Assembly (NCBI GenBank): GCA_964653285.1 | Contig: CAZZEX010000047.1 | Coordinates: forward strand, 1 to 34,643 | DNA from: CAZZEX01 sp964653285 | GTDB taxonomy: Bacteria; Chloroflexota; Anaerolineae; B4-G1 | Reading direction: 5' to 3' | Length of the DNA stretch: 34,643 nucleotides | Part shown: positions 22,564-30,648 of the stretch, piece by piece | How positions within the stretch are numbered: the first letter of the stretch is position 1 | Layout: every line of letters starts with the position of its first letter | Position numbers and translations under genes: made by a program | The notes under the pieces: generated by a model | The model's database searches: none | Told to the model about the DNA's origin: nothing | What the model saw: the letters and a program-made list of their open reading frames with translations, nothing else

Positions 22564-23580
22564 TTGTCAGAAGCCAATCACCAACCTCTAATCTCTAATC
22601 TCCACATCGCTGTCCTGACCACCGGCGGTACCATCGCCATGCAGTATGACGCCGAGGCGGGTGGGGCGATCCCGACCCTCGGTGCGGGTGAACTCGCGGC
22701 GGCGCTGCCGTCTGGATTGCCCCAACTGGAGGTAGAGGAGGTAGTCCGGTTGCCCAGTTCCCACTTCCGGCTCAATACGCTGTGCGCCATTCGCGAGCGA
22801 GTGGCTGAGTTAGTGGCGGGGCCTGGGGTGGATGGCGTGGTCATCACCCATGGCACCGACACGCTGGAGGAGACGGCTTACCTGCTCGATCTGACCGTGG
22901 CGGGGGAGAAGCCCATCGTGCTCACCGCTGCGATGCGCGCCGCTTCTGACGTGGGCTATGAGGGGTGCGCAAATCTCCTATCTGCCGTTCGGGTCGCGGC
23001 CGCGCCGCAGGCACGAGACCTGGGCGCAGTGGTCGTCCTCAACGACGAAATCCACGCCGCGCGCCGCGTCACGAAGATGCACACGCTCAGCACGGCGACC
23101 TTCCAATCGCCTGGCTGGGGGCCAGTGGGCCGGGTGGAGGGGGATGCCGTCGTCGTCGAGCGCCGGCCGGAGCGACGCGTGTTGCCCTGGCGTGGCCTGG
23201 AGCCAAACGTGGTGCTGCTTAAACTAGCGGTGGGGATGGAGGCCAGCCTGCTGGAGGACGCGCTGGCACGGGGCGCTCGGGGCATCGTCATTGAGGCGTT
23301 GGGAGGCGGGCGCGTGCCTCCCTGGTGGCTGCCCACGCTCGAGCGGGCACGGGCTCAAGGAGTGCCAGTGGTGATCGCCAGCCGCTGTCCCTCTGGGCCG
23401 GTCTGGGACGCCTACGGCTATCCGGGCGCATACCGCACCCTGGTCGCCCTGGGGTGTCTGTTTGCCGAGGGGTTGAACGGGCAGAAAGCGCGCATCAAGT
23501 TGATGGTCGTGCTGGCGGCTGCCCAGGCCACCGACGAGGTGGCGGGATTTTGGAGGGAGGTACAGCACTGGACTCATTAG
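22564..23580 (+). CDS. L-asparaginase (type I/II fold, cytoplasmic)
   Basis: Asparaginase converts asparagine to aspartate and ammonia. The 338-residue protein has both catalytic threonine motifs, VLTTGGTIAMQYD near the start and VITHGTDTLEETAYLLDL, and the later VLTAAMR, and GIVIEALGGGRVP. There is no signal peptide. The first 16 residues (NHQPLISNLHIAVL) are partly encoded by a heptamer repeat (22574-22608), so the original start may have been different; TTG 22564 with GAGAGG about 8 bases upstream is used here. It overlaps the rsfS start by 13 bases. Confidence 0.9.
   Translation: MSEANHQPLISNLHIAVLTTGGTIAMQYDAEAGGAIPTLGAGELAAALPSGLPQLEVEEVVRLPSSHFRLNTLCAIRERVAELVAGPGVDGVVITHGTDTLEETAYLLDLTVAGEKPIVLTAAMRAASDVGYEGCANLLSAVRVAAAPQARDLGAVVVLNDEIHAARRVTKMHTLSTATFQSPGWGPVGRVEGDAVVVERRPERRVLPWRGLEPNVVLLKLAVGMEASLLEDALARGARGIVIEALGGGRVPPWWLPTLERARAQGVPVVIASRCPSGPVWDAYGYPGAYRTLVALGCLFAEGLNGQKARIKLMVVLAAAQATDEVAGFWREVQHWTH
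22574..22608. repeat. Heptamer repeat array at the asparaginase start
   Basis: CCAATCA, CCAACCT, CTAATCT x2, CCACATC in 7-base register, inside the first codons of the gene. Confidence 0.8.
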
Positions 23581-23915
23581 AACTGGCTCGACGTATTGTG
23601 GAGATGATCGCCGACAAGAAGGGCGAGGACGTGTTGTTGCTCGACATTCGGGGCGTCTCCATCTTGGCTGATTATTTTGTGATTGGCAGCACCACCAGTG
23701 AGCGGCAAGCAAAGGCGACCGTCGAGGGTATCAAACGGGAGACGAGGCAGGCGTTTGACGTCAGGCCGCTGCACATTGAGGGGGAAGCCGCTACCGGGTG
23801 GGTTTTGATGGACTACGGGAGTGTAGTCGTCCACCTGTTCACGCCGGAGATGCGGGCTTACTACGATCTGGAGGGATTGTGGCGGGATGGGCGGATCGTG
23901 GTGCGGATGTTGTGA
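23568..23915 (+). CDS. rsfS: Ribosomal silencing factor RsfS, apparent CTG start
   Basis: RsfS binds L14 of the large subunit and blocks subunit joining in starvation. The 115-residue protein (LELARRIVEMIADKKGEDVLLLDIRG, ADYFVIGSTTSERQ, GWVLMDYGSVVVHLFTPEMRAYYDLEGLW) is full-length RsfS. The family N-terminus falls exactly at CTG 23568, with GGAGGGAGG ending 7 bases upstream and no ATG, GTG or TTG nearby upstream in frame at a suitable spacing. GTG 23598 and ATG 23604 would delete the first helix. It overlaps the asparaginase stop. Confidence 0.9.
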   Translation: MDSLELARRIVEMIADKKGEDVLLLDIRGVSILADYFVIGSTTSERQAKATVEGIKRETRQAFDVRPLHIEGEAATGWVLMDYGSVVVHLFTPEMRAYYDLEGLWRDGRIVVRML

Positions 23916-23942
23916 TGTTAGCAGGGGAAATCGTCGCTTTGG

Positions 23943-25424
23943 TTACAGGTACGTCAGAAAGCGCTGATAAGCCTCTTCCCAAGACGTGGATGCAGCCGGC
24001 TCGGGCTCGTAGGTTTCGAGAGGCACCGACGATCTGACCAACTCACGCCCTTCCTGTACCGACGACAGATGCCCCATACCCACGGCTTGCATAATGATGT
24101 TGCCCAGGGCAGTGGATTCCACCGGGCCAGCCAGTACCGGCAACTGCATCGCGTTCGCCGTGAACTGGCACAGCAGCCTGTTCTTGATCCCCCCGCCTAC
24201 TATGTGAACGACCTTCATCCTGCGGCCCAGCGCTGCCTCGATGGTCTCCATACCGTGCCGGTACTTAAGCGCCAGGCTCTCCAGGATGCACCGCAGGACG
24301 TCGGCCTTCGTCTCCGGCACAGGCTGGCCCGTCTCCTTGCAGAATGCCTGAACCAGGGCCGGCATATCTCCAGGAACCATAAACCGGGGGATGTTTGGGT
24401 TGACCAGCGAGGTCAGCGGGGTGCCCTCGGCGGCCATGTGGGTCAATTCATCGTATGAGTACGACTCACCTCGCGAGGCCCAGACGCGCCGGCACTCCTG
24501 CACCAGCCACAGGCCGATCACGTTACAGGTGAACCGGATGTTGTCCCGCGCGCCTCCCTCGTTCCAGAGTCCCCCAGGCGGTCCCTTGGGGCTGATGTAG
24601 GGTTCATCTATCTCAGTGCCCAGGACCGACCACGTGCCGCAACTCAGGAAGAGATAATCTCTCTCTCTGGTCGGAACGGCCACGACGGCCGCTCCGCTGT
24701 CATGACACGCTGGAGCAATGACCCGCACTTCATCCAGGCCGGTTTCCTGGACCACGGATGGCAGCAAGTTCCCCAGGATGGTTCCCGACTTCACAACCTG
24801 GGGGAAAATGTGCGTCGGTATGCCCAGTCTGTCGAGCAGATTAGTCGCCCACGTCTTGGTCACCGGGTTGTAGCACTGGGTATTGATCACGTGAGTAGAC
24901 TCGCACACCTTGTGACCTGTCAACCAGAAGTTGAGCAGATCCGGAATAGCGAGGAAGGTCTGGGCGACCTGCAGAGCCGGCGAATTCCCCTTGACCATGG
25001 ACAAGAGCTGGCAGAGGGTCGTTATTTGGAACTCCAATGGATTGCTGGTTGTCTGATAAACTTCCTCAGGTGTTACGTGCTTGGAGATTTCCTCGAGCAT
25101 GCCATCGGTGCGGCTGTCCCGGTAGTGATAGGGATTGCCCAGAAGGACGTCGTCCGCCCCCAACAGGCCAAAATCCAGAGCCCAGGCATCAACGCCCAGG
25201 CTGCTGATTGAGGGGCAAGCCTGCACACATCGGGTGAGGCCCTTCTTGATCTCCCGCCACAGGTACAAGATGTCCCAGTGCATGCTGTCGAACACTCGCA
25301 CGGGATTGTTCGGAAACCGGTGCACCACTTCTAGCCGCAGTTTATCCCCATCAAACTGCCCGACGATCGCCCTGCCGCTCTCGGCTCCCAGGTCCAACGC
25401 GACATAGTTCCGCGTCTGGCTCAT
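23943..25424 (-). CDS. FGGY-family carbohydrate kinase, rhamnulokinase-like
   Basis: The 493-residue protein matches the rhamnulokinase branch of the FGGY family: ALDLGAESGRAIVGQF near the start, VDAWALDFGLLG, YHYRDSRTDGM, the catalytic aspartate in PACHDSGAAVVAVP, LSCGTWSVLGTEIDEP, and the adenine-binding HIVGGGIKNRLLCQFTANAM. It should phosphorylate a sugar or related polyol/keto acid at a primary hydroxyl with ATP. It is the last gene of the eight-gene operon; the gap of 46 bases to the amidohydrolase gene holds AGGAAG. No rhamnose isomerase or aldolase is present, so L-rhamnulose is not a safe assignment. Confidence 0.9.
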   Translation of the reverse strand: MSQTRNYVALDLGAESGRAIVGQFDGDKLRLEVVHRFPNNPVRVFDSMHWDILYLWREIKKGLTRCVQACPSISSLGVDAWALDFGLLGADDVLLGNPYHYRDSRTDGMLEEISKHVTPEEVYQTTSNPLEFQITTLCQLLSMVKGNSPALQVAQTFLAIPDLLNFWLTGHKVCESTHVINTQCYNPVTKTWATNLLDRLGIPTHIFPQVVKSGTILGNLLPSVVQETGLDEVRVIAPACHDSGAAVVAVPTRERDYLFLSCGTWSVLGTEIDEPYISPKGPPGGLWNEGGARDNIRFTCNVIGLWLVQECRRVWASRGESYSYDELTHMAAEGTPLTSLVNPNIPRFMVPGDMPALVQAFCKETGQPVPETKADVLRCILESLALKYRHGMETIEAALGRRMKVVHIVGGGIKNRLLCQFTANAMQLPVLAGPVESTALGNIIMQAVGMGHLSSVQEGRELVRSSVPLETYEPEPAASTSWEEAYQRFLTYL

Positions 25425-25470
25425 TCTGATCTTCCTTCTCTCCAGTGATGGAGGATATAACCCTCGCGGA

Positions 25471-26241
25471 TCAACGGCTCAAACCAAACAGGCGTACCGC
25501 GTTCTCGCCCAGGATCAGCGCTTTCGCTTCCGCCGAGATGTCGGCGTCCAGTATGCGTCCCATCACAGTGCGCCCGTCTATCATGGTGAGATCGCTGCCG
25601 AACAGGATCCGGTCGGCCCCTATCTGCTCGACAAACCACTCCACCAGGCCGAACGAGTAGCTGTCGCCGGAAAAGTCCACGTACACGTTCGGGTAAGCGC
25701 GCGCCAGTTTCGCGGCTGCCAAATGCCCTTCGTATCGCCCCCCAGCGTGACCGAGGATCAGGTTGACGTCGGGATAGGTCTTCACGTAGTGCTCAAAGCG
25801 GTCGGGCGTGGCATACCGCTGGATCGGATTGTAGTCGGACACCCACCACGAATGCGTGAGGATCGGAACGCCCAGTTCCGACGCCAGCCGCCAAATGGGA
25901 TTCCAGCGTTCGTCGTCGGGGTAACATGCCGCTATCGGGGGGTGGATCTTGATTCCCACAAACGCCTCGTGCTCGAGGCAACGTCTCGCCCAACTCAGGT
26001 CCTCCTCGGGATAGTGCGGGTTGAAGAAAGCGTAGCTCAAGATCCGCTCCTCGGATTGGCGGTATGCTTCCAACGCGACTCTGAAGCCCGCCTCCGGACG
26101 CCCAAAAATCAGGGCGGTGCCTGTCGAGATGGACAGGTCAATCTCCAGGTGATTCATCAGCGCCAGAACAGCCCCGGTGGATTTGTCCACGCATGGGGCG
26201 GAGACCGTCAGCCCCAGGTGTATGTGACTGTCAACGATCAT
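25471..26241 (-). CDS. Amidohydrolase-family (TIM-barrel) metal hydrolase, motifs intact
   Basis: The 256-residue protein has the amidohydrolase_2 metal set: the DSHIHL strand 1 motif, GIKIHPP, ILTHSWW, LILGHAGG, and LFGSDLTM. Family members hydrolyse lactones and amides or decarboxylate small acids. It starts with ATGATC overlapping the stop of the upstream homologue by four bases (26238-26241), so the two are coupled and may form a complex. The context suggests a lactonase or hydrolase step in sugar acid breakdown; the substrate is not known. Confidence 0.88.
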   Translation of the reverse strand: MIVDSHIHLGLTVSAPCVDKSTGAVLALMNHLEIDLSISTGTALIFGRPEAGFRVALEAYRQSEERILSYAFFNPHYPEEDLSWARRCLEHEAFVGIKIHPPIAACYPDDERWNPIWRLASELGVPILTHSWWVSDYNPIQRYATPDRFEHYVKTYPDVNLILGHAGGRYEGHLAAAKLARAYPNVYVDFSGDSYSFGLVEWFVEQIGADRILFGSDLTMIDGRTVMGRILDADISAEAKALILGENAVRLFGLSR

Positions 26242-27074
26242 GGCATTTGAATCCTTTCTAACAGGCTTTCTAGATTGCCGTGGGCGATCTGCCTCCTGGC
26301 CTCCTCGTCAATGCGTGCCGCGGTGACCATCATCTGAGAGGTGTTCGGGTCGTTGACCGGCATGCACGAACCATAAATCAGGTGTTCCGCGCCGAACCGC
26401 CTGACGATGTCCTCAATACCCAGATAGACGTTCAAGTTGTGCAACTCAAGATAGAGGTTCTGATACTGTTCCAGGAGGGGATAGAAGAAGCGATTATGAT
26501 ACAGGATCTTCTGGGGCCGCCCCTCAACGATCACGGGCAACTCAGGATATCTCTCGCATAGCATCCTGACGGCACCCCACCCCACCTCGATGTGCCAGAC
26601 GGTCAGCAACATGTGACGCTCGTTCACACTGTCCAACAGCGAGCCACTGCACCAGGATTCGAGCGAGAAACGATGAGATTTGGGAAATAGCCGCACCATC
26701 CGTGCCCCTTTGGACAGCGCCCAATCGAGGTAGTCGCCCCAGTTCGCGTATCCCGGCGGCAGATCAGTGGTGAGTACCAGGCCACTCAGAAGTCGCCCAT
26801 TGCCCTCGGTCTGGCCGAGTAACTCTTCATTGGCTGCGTATGGGTCTTCCACCACCGCGGCATTGTGCGTCACGATGCCACCCTCTATCGCGTAGCGATC
26901 CATGTAGCCGACCAGGGCATTGAGCTCCCATCTCGAGCAGAATCCTGGCTGCATCGGCCTGCCCAGCCAAAGATTACTATCCAGAAACTTCAGGGTTTTC
27001 TTCTGCTCGCGATACTGGGTCATTAGACGCCCGACGCGGGCTTGTGTATCTGGCGCTACAGAAACATCATACAT
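26238..27074 (-). CDS. Amidohydrolase-fold protein lacking the usual metal ligands
   Basis: The 278-residue protein follows the barrel order of the downstream amidohydrolase, but key ligands are changed: FLDSNLWLG instead of DxHxH, LTVWHIEVGWG, PVIVEGRPQ where GHAGG is expected, and YGSCMPVND where FGSD is expected. It may be a structural or regulatory partner, or use a different chemistry. AGAGG precedes ATG 27074. It is downstream of the E2 gene (gap 44) and overlaps the active-looking hydrolase. Confidence 0.8.
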   Translation of the reverse strand: MYDVSVAPDTQARVGRLMTQYREQKKTLKFLDSNLWLGRPMQPGFCSRWELNALVGYMDRYAIEGGIVTHNAAVVEDPYAANEELLGQTEGNGRLLSGLVLTTDLPPGYANWGDYLDWALSKGARMVRLFPKSHRFSLESWCSGSLLDSVNERHMLLTVWHIEVGWGAVRMLCERYPELPVIVEGRPQKILYHNRFFYPLLEQYQNLYLELHNLNVYLGIEDIVRRFGAEHLIYGSCMPVNDPNTSQMMVTAARIDEEARRQIAHGNLESLLERIQMP

Positions 27075-27118
27075 CTTTTACCTCTTTTCAGTACTGGACA
27101 CTTTTTGGGAGGGTTGAC

Positions 27119-28462
27119 TCATGGTATGCTCTGGCTCACATCTAGCCACAGCAGATGCGGTTTCTCGATCAATCGGACAACGTCTGCCAGGAAACGCGCC
27201 GCGGGGGCACCATCAATGAAGCGATGATTGAAGGTCAATGAGAGGTACATCAACTGCCGGACGCAAAGCTCTTCCTTGTGGACCGCTGGCGCAGACCGGA
27301 TGCGGCCCACTCCCAGGATGGCTACCTGCGGCGGGTTGATGATGGGGGTGAAGGCATCCACCCCCAGGGTTCCCAGATTGGTGATGGTAAAGGTTCCTCC
27401 GCCGAGTTCTTCCGGGGTGATGGACCCATCGAGGGCGCGCCTCACCAGCTCTGCCCGCTCCTGGGCCAATTGCAGCAGCCCCTTCTGGTCGGCGTTCCGC
27501 ACCACCGGCGTCACCAGCCCCCGCTCGGTGTCCACGGCCACGGCCACGTGTACCTCTTCGCTTAGCCCGATGCGTTCGCCATTGGTGGTGGCGTTTACGT
27601 AGGGATGTTGCTTCAGTTGCCGGGCGACGATGCTCACCAGGAAATCGTTGTAGGCCGGCCGCCGATCCCTCTCAGACAGTTCCTCAAGGATCCGCTCCCG
27701 CAGGTGGACCAATTCGGTGGCGTCCACTTCTCGGGTCAGGGTGACCTCGGCAGCGGCCTGCTGGCTTTCTGCCATGCGGCGGGCAATCGTCCGACGGGTC
27801 GGCGACAGGTCAACCCATTGGATGCCTGCTGGAGCCACGGCTTCCCGCTTTGCCAGCGCAGCCTCCACATCAGCGCGAGTGATGCGTGCCCCTGGACGCG
27901 CTGGAACCACGGTTGTAAGATTGAGGCCAACTGCCTCGGCCACTCGCCGAGCTACAGGGGTGACCTCCGGGGCGGCTCTTCGCGCCTCCAGGTAGGCCCG
28001 AACGTCCTGTTCGACGATCATTTGCTGGGGGCCAGTTGCTGTCACCTCCGCCAGGAGAACTTCTTCTTGCTGTGCCAGGCGTCGGGCGCGCGGGCTGGCG
28101 AAGATGCGGTTCCGCTGCTCCGGCGGGAGCGGCTGGCCGCCGGGACCGGTCGCAGTGGGGAGCGGCTGGGCCGCCTTTGGTTCGGGAGTTGGCTTGGGAC
28201 CCGGCCCCTGTGGGATGATCTCGTCTGGTGAGGCGATCACGCCGATCTTCGATCGCACCTTGACCTCGGTTCCTGGCTCGGCAATAATCCGCCGCAAGAT
28301 GCCGGTGGCCGGGGATTCGACGTCTAGGTTGGCTTTGTCTGTTTCGATGACGAAAAGCGGCTCTCCGTTAACTACTTCGTCTCCGACGGCCTTCAGCCAT
28401 TGTACCAGGATCACGGTGTCCATGGTCTGGCTCAGCGGCGGTATAGTGATGTCAACAGCCAT
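27119..28462 (-). CDS. 2-oxoacid dehydrogenase E2 (dihydrolipoamide acyltransferase)
   Basis: The 447-residue protein has one N-terminal lipoyl domain (lipoylated K43 in ETDKANLD), a Pro/Ala linker, and two consecutive peripheral-subunit-binding-like domains (FASPRARRLAQQEEV at about 120-160, and TPVARRVAEAVGLNL...ARITRADVEAAL at about 167-208). The catalytic acyltransferase domain ends in FNHRFIDGAPAARFL. E2 transfers the acyl group made by E1 from lipoamide to CoA. E3 (dihydrolipoyl dehydrogenase) is not in the window. The gene is 27 bases after E1 beta. Confidence 0.93.
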   Translation of the reverse strand: MAVDITIPPLSQTMDTVILVQWLKAVGDEVVNGEPLFVIETDKANLDVESPATGILRRIIAEPGTEVKVRSKIGVIASPDEIIPQGPGPKPTPEPKAAQPLPTATGPGGQPLPPEQRNRIFASPRARRLAQQEEVLLAEVTATGPQQMIVEQDVRAYLEARRAAPEVTPVARRVAEAVGLNLTTVVPARPGARITRADVEAALAKREAVAPAGIQWVDLSPTRRTIARRMAESQQAAAEVTLTREVDATELVHLRERILEELSERDRRPAYNDFLVSIVARQLKQHPYVNATTNGERIGLSEEVHVAVAVDTERGLVTPVVRNADQKGLLQLAQERAELVRRALDGSITPEELGGGTFTITNLGTLGVDAFTPIINPPQVAILGVGRIRSAPAVHKEELCVRQLMYLSLTFNHRFIDGAPAARFLADVVRLIEKPHLLWLDVSQSIP

Positions 28463-28489
28463 GACGTGTCTCTCCGCTCTGTCCTGCGA

Positions 28490-29503
28490 CTAGAACAATG
28501 ATAACACTGCAGCTACAATCTTCTCTTCGTCGGGCACGTACTCGCGCTCCAACACCGGGGCGAAGGGGGGGGGCACATCTGGCGCCGACACCCGCTTGAT
28601 AGGTGCGTCGAGCCACATGAAGGCCTCATCGGCCACGATAGCTGCGATCTCTGCGGCCCACCCGCCTGTCAGATTGTCCTCCTCCACGATGACCAGCCGT
28701 CCAGTCTTGCGCACCGAGGCCAGGATCAGTTCCTTGTCCAGAGGCACCAGGGTGCGGGGGTCGATTACTTCGACCTCGATCCCTTGCCTGGCCAACACCT
28801 CGGCTGCTGCCAGGGCACGGTACACCGTCAGCAGCTTGGCAACGATGGTGACGTCTTTTCCTTCGCGGCGGACTATCCCTTCGCCGATAGGGACCAGATA
28901 CTCCTCCTCTGGCACCTCGCCGATGGGGCTGAGCGCCCCGCGCTCAGAGCGGGGGCCCTTTGAGCCGTAGAGAAGCTTGTGCTCGAAGACGATGACCGGG
29001 TTATCGTCCCGCACGGCGCTCTTTAGCAACCCCTTGGCATCGTAAGCAGTGGCCGGAGCCACGACCTTCAACCCGGGAATGTGGGTGAAGAAGGCCTCCA
29101 GGCTCTGGGCATGCTGCGGTCCACGCGCTGTAGCGCCGACTGGCGCTCGCATAACCAGGGGCACTGCCACCTGTCCTCCTGACATATAGCGCATCTTGGC
29201 CGCCTGGTTGGCCAGTTGGTCCATCATACAAAATAGGAAGTCTCCGTATTGCACGTCGGCGATAGGGCGCATACCAGCCATAGCCGCGCCGATGGCCACC
29301 CCGGCGATGGCGATTTCTGATATGGGGGTGTCCAGAATACGGTCGTGTCCGAATTCCTCTGACAACCCCAGGGTGACGGTGAATGCGCCGCCGAAGCCCC
29401 CTTCAATCCCGATATCCTCTCCGATGCAAAAGACCCGCTCGTCACGGCGCATCTCCTCGCGAAGGGCCTGCCGCAAGGCCTCGGCAATAGTCATCTTGGC
29501 CAT
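28490..29503 (-). CDS. 2-oxoacid/acetoin dehydrogenase E1 beta subunit
   Basis: The 337-residue protein begins MAKMTIAEALRQALREEMRRDERVFCIGEDIG. It contains GFGGAFTVTLGLSEEFGHDRILDTPISE, GATARGPQHAQSLEAFFTHIPGLKVVAPATA, VFEHKLLYG and a C-terminal EVIDPRTLVPLD, all typical of E1 beta of pyruvate, acetoin or branched-chain dehydrogenases. With E1 alpha it forms an alpha2beta2 ThDP enzyme. The substrate cannot be told from sequence by eye. GGAGTGAG within the end of the E1 alpha gene serves as its ribosome binding site, so the two are coupled (gap 3 bases). Confidence 0.94.
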   Translation of the reverse strand: MAKMTIAEALRQALREEMRRDERVFCIGEDIGIEGGFGGAFTVTLGLSEEFGHDRILDTPISEIAIAGVAIGAAMAGMRPIADVQYGDFLFCMMDQLANQAAKMRYMSGGQVAVPLVMRAPVGATARGPQHAQSLEAFFTHIPGLKVVAPATAYDAKGLLKSAVRDDNPVIVFEHKLLYGSKGPRSERGALSPIGEVPEEEYLVPIGEGIVRREGKDVTIVAKLLTVYRALAAAEVLARQGIEVEVIDPRTLVPLDKELILASVRKTGRLVIVEEDNLTGGWAAEIAAIVADEAFMWLDAPIKRVSAPDVPPPFAPVLEREYVPDEEKIVAAVLSLF

Positions 29504-29506
29504 AAC

Positions 29507-30610
29507 TCACTCCTTGAAAACATCCGCATAGAGATCTGCCACCTGGGGCTCTGGGCTGGATTCGGCAAAAATAATCGCTTCGTCAACAGTTTGCTCTACA
29601 TTCAGTGCAACCTCATCAAGTTGCTCGGCGGTACAGACTCCCCGATCCAGGAGCCACTGGTGGAACCGGGGGATGGGATCCCTTTCCTTCCATTCCGCCT
29701 CTTCTTCGTGGGTGCGGTAGGTGCGTGGGTCGGAACGGGAGTGGCCGCATTGCCGATACGTCTTACACTCGATCAGCGTGGGGCCGCCTCCTTGCCGCGC
29801 CCGCTCGATCGCCGCCTGACTGGCCTGGTACACCGCCAGGACGTCGTTACCATCAACGATGACACCGGGCATACCATAGGCCGCAGCCCGATCGGCGACG
29901 TTCTTGACCTTGAAGGTCAGCGAGAAGGACGTCGAGGCAGCATAAAGGTTGTTCTCGCAGACGTAGATGACCGGCAGTTCCCATATCGCGGCAACGTTCA
30001 GCCCTTCGTGCCACGCTCCTTCGTTGGCCGCGCCGTCCCCAAAGAAGGAGACGGTCACCCGGTCGGTGCCTTGCATCTTCGCCGCTAGGGCTGCCCCGGC
30101 AGCGATGGGCGCGTTGCCACCCACGATGGCTATGGCCGGGAACATCCCGACCCTTACGTCACCCACGTGCATAGAACCGCCTTTGGCCCGACAGCACCCG
30201 GTGGCTTTACCAAAGAGCTCTGCCATTATTGCCTGCGGTGCAACTCCTTTGGCCAGAGCGTGTCCGTGGGGACGATGAGTGCTGAATACATAGTCGTCCT
30301 GGCGCAGGTTGGCACAGACCCCGGCGGCTATCGCTTCCTGTCCAATGTACAGGTGTAGTGTGGACGGGATACGGCCCTGCAGGTAAAGCTCGTTGACCCG
30401 CTCCTCGAACCGCCGAATCATGACCATCGTGTGGTATATACGAGTCAACTGTTCCGCATCGGGTAGTTCACCTGCGTCAGTGCTGTGAGACGAGTTCGAT
30501 AGATCACGGGATGCTCCCGCTGGATTGCCAAATCCAGCGGAAAGTGACGGATTTGGCAATCCGTCACGAGCGTTTCGTGAATTACTAAAGTTCACGTCGC
30601 TTGATTTCAT
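29507..30610 (-). CDS. 2-oxoacid/acetoin dehydrogenase E1 alpha subunit
   Basis: The 367-residue protein has LYLQGRIPSTLHLYIGQEAIAAG, FSTHRPHGHALAKG, GGSMHVGD and the ThDP motif FFGDGAANEGAWHEGLNVAAIW...CENN, then CKTYRQCGHSRSDPRTYR. It decarboxylates a 2-oxoacid or cleaves an acyloin and passes the acyl unit to lipoyl-E2. The first 45 residues are unusual: they are encoded by two adjacent palindromes (30517-30540, 30544-30567) and read DGLPNPSLSAGFGNPAGAS. ATG 30610 with AGGAG about 11 bases before it is used; GTG 30631 is possible. Confidence 0.92.
   Translation of the reverse strand: MKSSDVNFSNSRNARDGLPNPSLSAGFGNPAGASRDLSNSSHSTDAGELPDAEQLTRIYHTMVMIRRFEERVNELYLQGRIPSTLHLYIGQEAIAAGVCANLRQDDYVFSTHRPHGHALAKGVAPQAIMAELFGKATGCCRAKGGSMHVGDVRVGMFPAIAIVGGNAPIAAGAALAAKMQGTDRVTVSFFGDGAANEGAWHEGLNVAAIWELPVIYVCENNLYAASTSFSLTFKVKNVADRAAAYGMPGVIVDGNDVLAVYQASQAAIERARQGGGPTLIECKTYRQCGHSRSDPRTYRTHEEEAEWKERDPIPRFHQWLLDRGVCTAEQLDEVALNVEQTVDEAIIFAESSPEPQVADLYADVFKE
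30517..30567. repeat. Paired palindromes inside the E1 alpha gene
   Basis: CCGCTGGATT-GCCA-AATCCAGCGG (30517-30540) and GTGACGGATT-TGGC-AATCCGTCAC (30544-30567): two perfect 10-bp stems whose inner parts are mirror images. Confidence 0.9.
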
Positions 30611-30648
30611 TCGATGCTTTTCTCCTCTCACTGTGACCAGAGAATGAA

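Noticed and set aside
10307..22608. CRISPR array or leader
   Set aside because: The repeats are 7 bases long with no spacers; several lie within coding regions, and no cas genes are present.
23943..25424. A rhamnose utilisation operon
   Set aside because: The kinase resembles RhaB, but rhamnose isomerase, aldolase and mutarotase are absent from the visible operon.
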